A DNA stretch of 64,000 bases. It comes from Chinchilla lanigera. Its lineage: Eukaryota; Chordata; Mammalia; Rodentia; Chinchillidae. The notes beneath the pieces were generated by a model. The model had not been told where the DNA came from and searched no databases. It saw only the letters and a program-made list of their open reading frames with translations. Positions 62,900 through 64,000 of this stretch are shown here, in pieces. A program made the translations under genes and the position numbers. The stretch covers positions 5,841,108-5,905,107 of the forward strand of contig NW_004955429.1 in NCBI RefSeq assembly GCF_000276665.1, written 5' to 3'. The number at the start of each line of letters is the position of its first letter. Position 1 is the first letter of the stretch.

Positions 62900-63437
62900 C
62901 GGTGTCTGGATTCCAGGTCCTGGAGAGGTTATATTTTGCTGTGCTTCTTACTCCATCATTTTTAATCCCATGCTGCAATTATAGTTTGGTTTTCAGAATT
63001 TTAAATAGGGTGTGCCTCATGTGGTTATCAGGGTTTAACCTACTTGAGGTAGGCTAAGATTCTACTTGAGTTTAAGATTCCTGAATCTATAGGTTGAAAT
63101 TTTTCAATACATTTGGAAAATTTCACCCATTATTTCTTTAAGTATCTTTTTCTGCTTCTATTGTTTCTTTTCTTCCTCTTCTTTGACTCTAACTCTATGT
63201 TTATTGGATTAAACAATGCTGCTGTACAGGACACTGAGGCTCTGTCTGTATTTTGAAGTCTTTTTTGTTCTATCTGTGCATCAGTTTTGACAGTTTCCAT
63301 TATCCTATCTTCATGTTTACTGCCCTTTTCTTATGCAGTGTCTAATCTGCTGCTAAATCAATACAGTTAATTTTATTTTGTACATCTTTAAACTTCTAAA
63401 TCTATAATTTGCAGTTGGTTTCTTGTTTTAGGCTTTT
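62900..63437 (-). mobile_element. L1-like antisense fragment
   Basis: 'tttcacccattatttctttaagtatctttttctgcttc' and 'catcagttttgacagtttccattatcctatcttcatgtttactg' are typical of antisense L1M sequence. Confidence 0.6.
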
Positions 63438-63438
63438 C

Positions 63439-63497
63439 TTTTTTAACACTAAGAAGAATTTATTGAGAGAAAGAAAAGCTCAGAAAGTGGGTTGCTC
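63439..63497 (-). mobile_element. Very short retrocopy with poly(A) and 17-bp target-site duplication
   Basis: On the minus strand the insert ends with CTCAATAAATTCTTCTTAGTG and then an A-run: an AATAAA placed about 15 nt before poly(A). The flanks CTTGTTTTAGGCTTTTC at 63422-63438 and 63498-63514 are identical. The parent RNA is not identified; the body is only about 50 bp. Confidence 0.85.
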
Positions 63498-63514
63498 CTT
63501 GTTTTAGGCTTTTC

Positions 63515-64000
63515 ATTTCTCAATTAAGATCTACTAACTTCTTATATTCATCTTCTTTTTTAAACCTTTGAATAAAATTATAATAGGTATTTTAAAGTTC
63601 TAATAATTCTAATATATGTCATGTAGTTATAATATCTAATGCATGTCCTTAGTGTCACACTTTTTTTGATTTAATCTGTATTTTATTTTTTTATTTTAAT
63701 ATTTTTAGTATATGTTTGTGGGGCATAGTGATTACATTCATTGTAGGGAGTTGGTACATGTAACTTCCTTTTGATTGTAGACTGTATTTTCTCTTTGTCA
63801 CATGTAATGATTCTTTTCTTTTTCTTTTAAAGATAAAAGGAGGGAAACATTAACAGACATACAACATTTTACAACATCTCACAAGCACAATACAGACAAT
63901 ACAAAGTTACAAACAAAGTGGTAGGGAATTAACAATGGTGGTTGTATTACATATTGATATCTTCAAAGTGGCTTCTCATGAAAACAGATATAGACATGCA
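63515..64000. other. Upstream flank, AT-rich, nothing firmly recognised
   Basis: AT-rich sequence, possibly LINE-derived; no gene seen. Confidence 0.35.

Noticed and set aside
46640..64000. Searched for ARMC3 exons on the upstream side
   Set aside because: No armadillo-repeat coding sequence recognised; in human the intergenic gap is larger than the sequence available here.

Overview
This window is mammalian nuclear DNA and almost certainly rodent. It is littered with SINEs of the rodent ID (tRNA-Ala-derived), B1 (7SL-derived) and composite B1-dID types. It also carries rodent-type MaLR LTRs in both orientations, several truncated L1s, and ancient MIR, L2, MLT1 and MER20 copies. The ID consensus and the abundance of B1-dID dimers fit a hystricomorph (guinea pig / mole-rat group), castorid or sciurid-related rodent better than mouse or rat. 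The species call is inference only.

One protein-coding gene is supported: MSRB2, the mitochondrial methionine-R-sulfoxide reductase B2, complete on the minus strand. Five coding exons lie at 46236-46332, 41851-41951, 36641-36717, 27576-27723 and 26571-26675. All splice junctions are GT-AG with compatible phases, and the reconstructed protein is 175 residues. Its promoter is a CpG island (about 45880-46470) with a 19-bp tandem array of GC-box/KLF-like sites just upstream of the start codon. The likely polyadenylation signal is at 26001-26006. In human the gene lies between ARMC3 (upstream) and PTF1A (downstream); I see no coding exons of either here.

Layout: 1-25.9 kb is intergenic sequence downstream of MSRB2. 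It holds an old antisense L1, two 5'-truncated sense L1s with target-site duplications, a small CpG-rich patch near 6.7-6.9 kb, an L2, three MaLR LTR copies and a possible ERV 3' end. 26-46.4 kb is MSRB2, with introns filled by MaLR, MIR, ID and B1-dID elements. 46.6-64 kb is upstream flank dominated by antisense L1 fragments, with one MER20 and several young SINEs. Nearly all open reading frames here are chance frames or transposon remnants.

I did not find a new multi-gene system. The items most worth a second look are the promoter tandem array, ID elements bracketing the 77-bp exon 3, a perfect 22-bp inverted repeat, a 48-bp identical duplication in old repeat sequence, a very short retrocopy with a perfect 17-bp target-site duplication, and an intronic hairpin.
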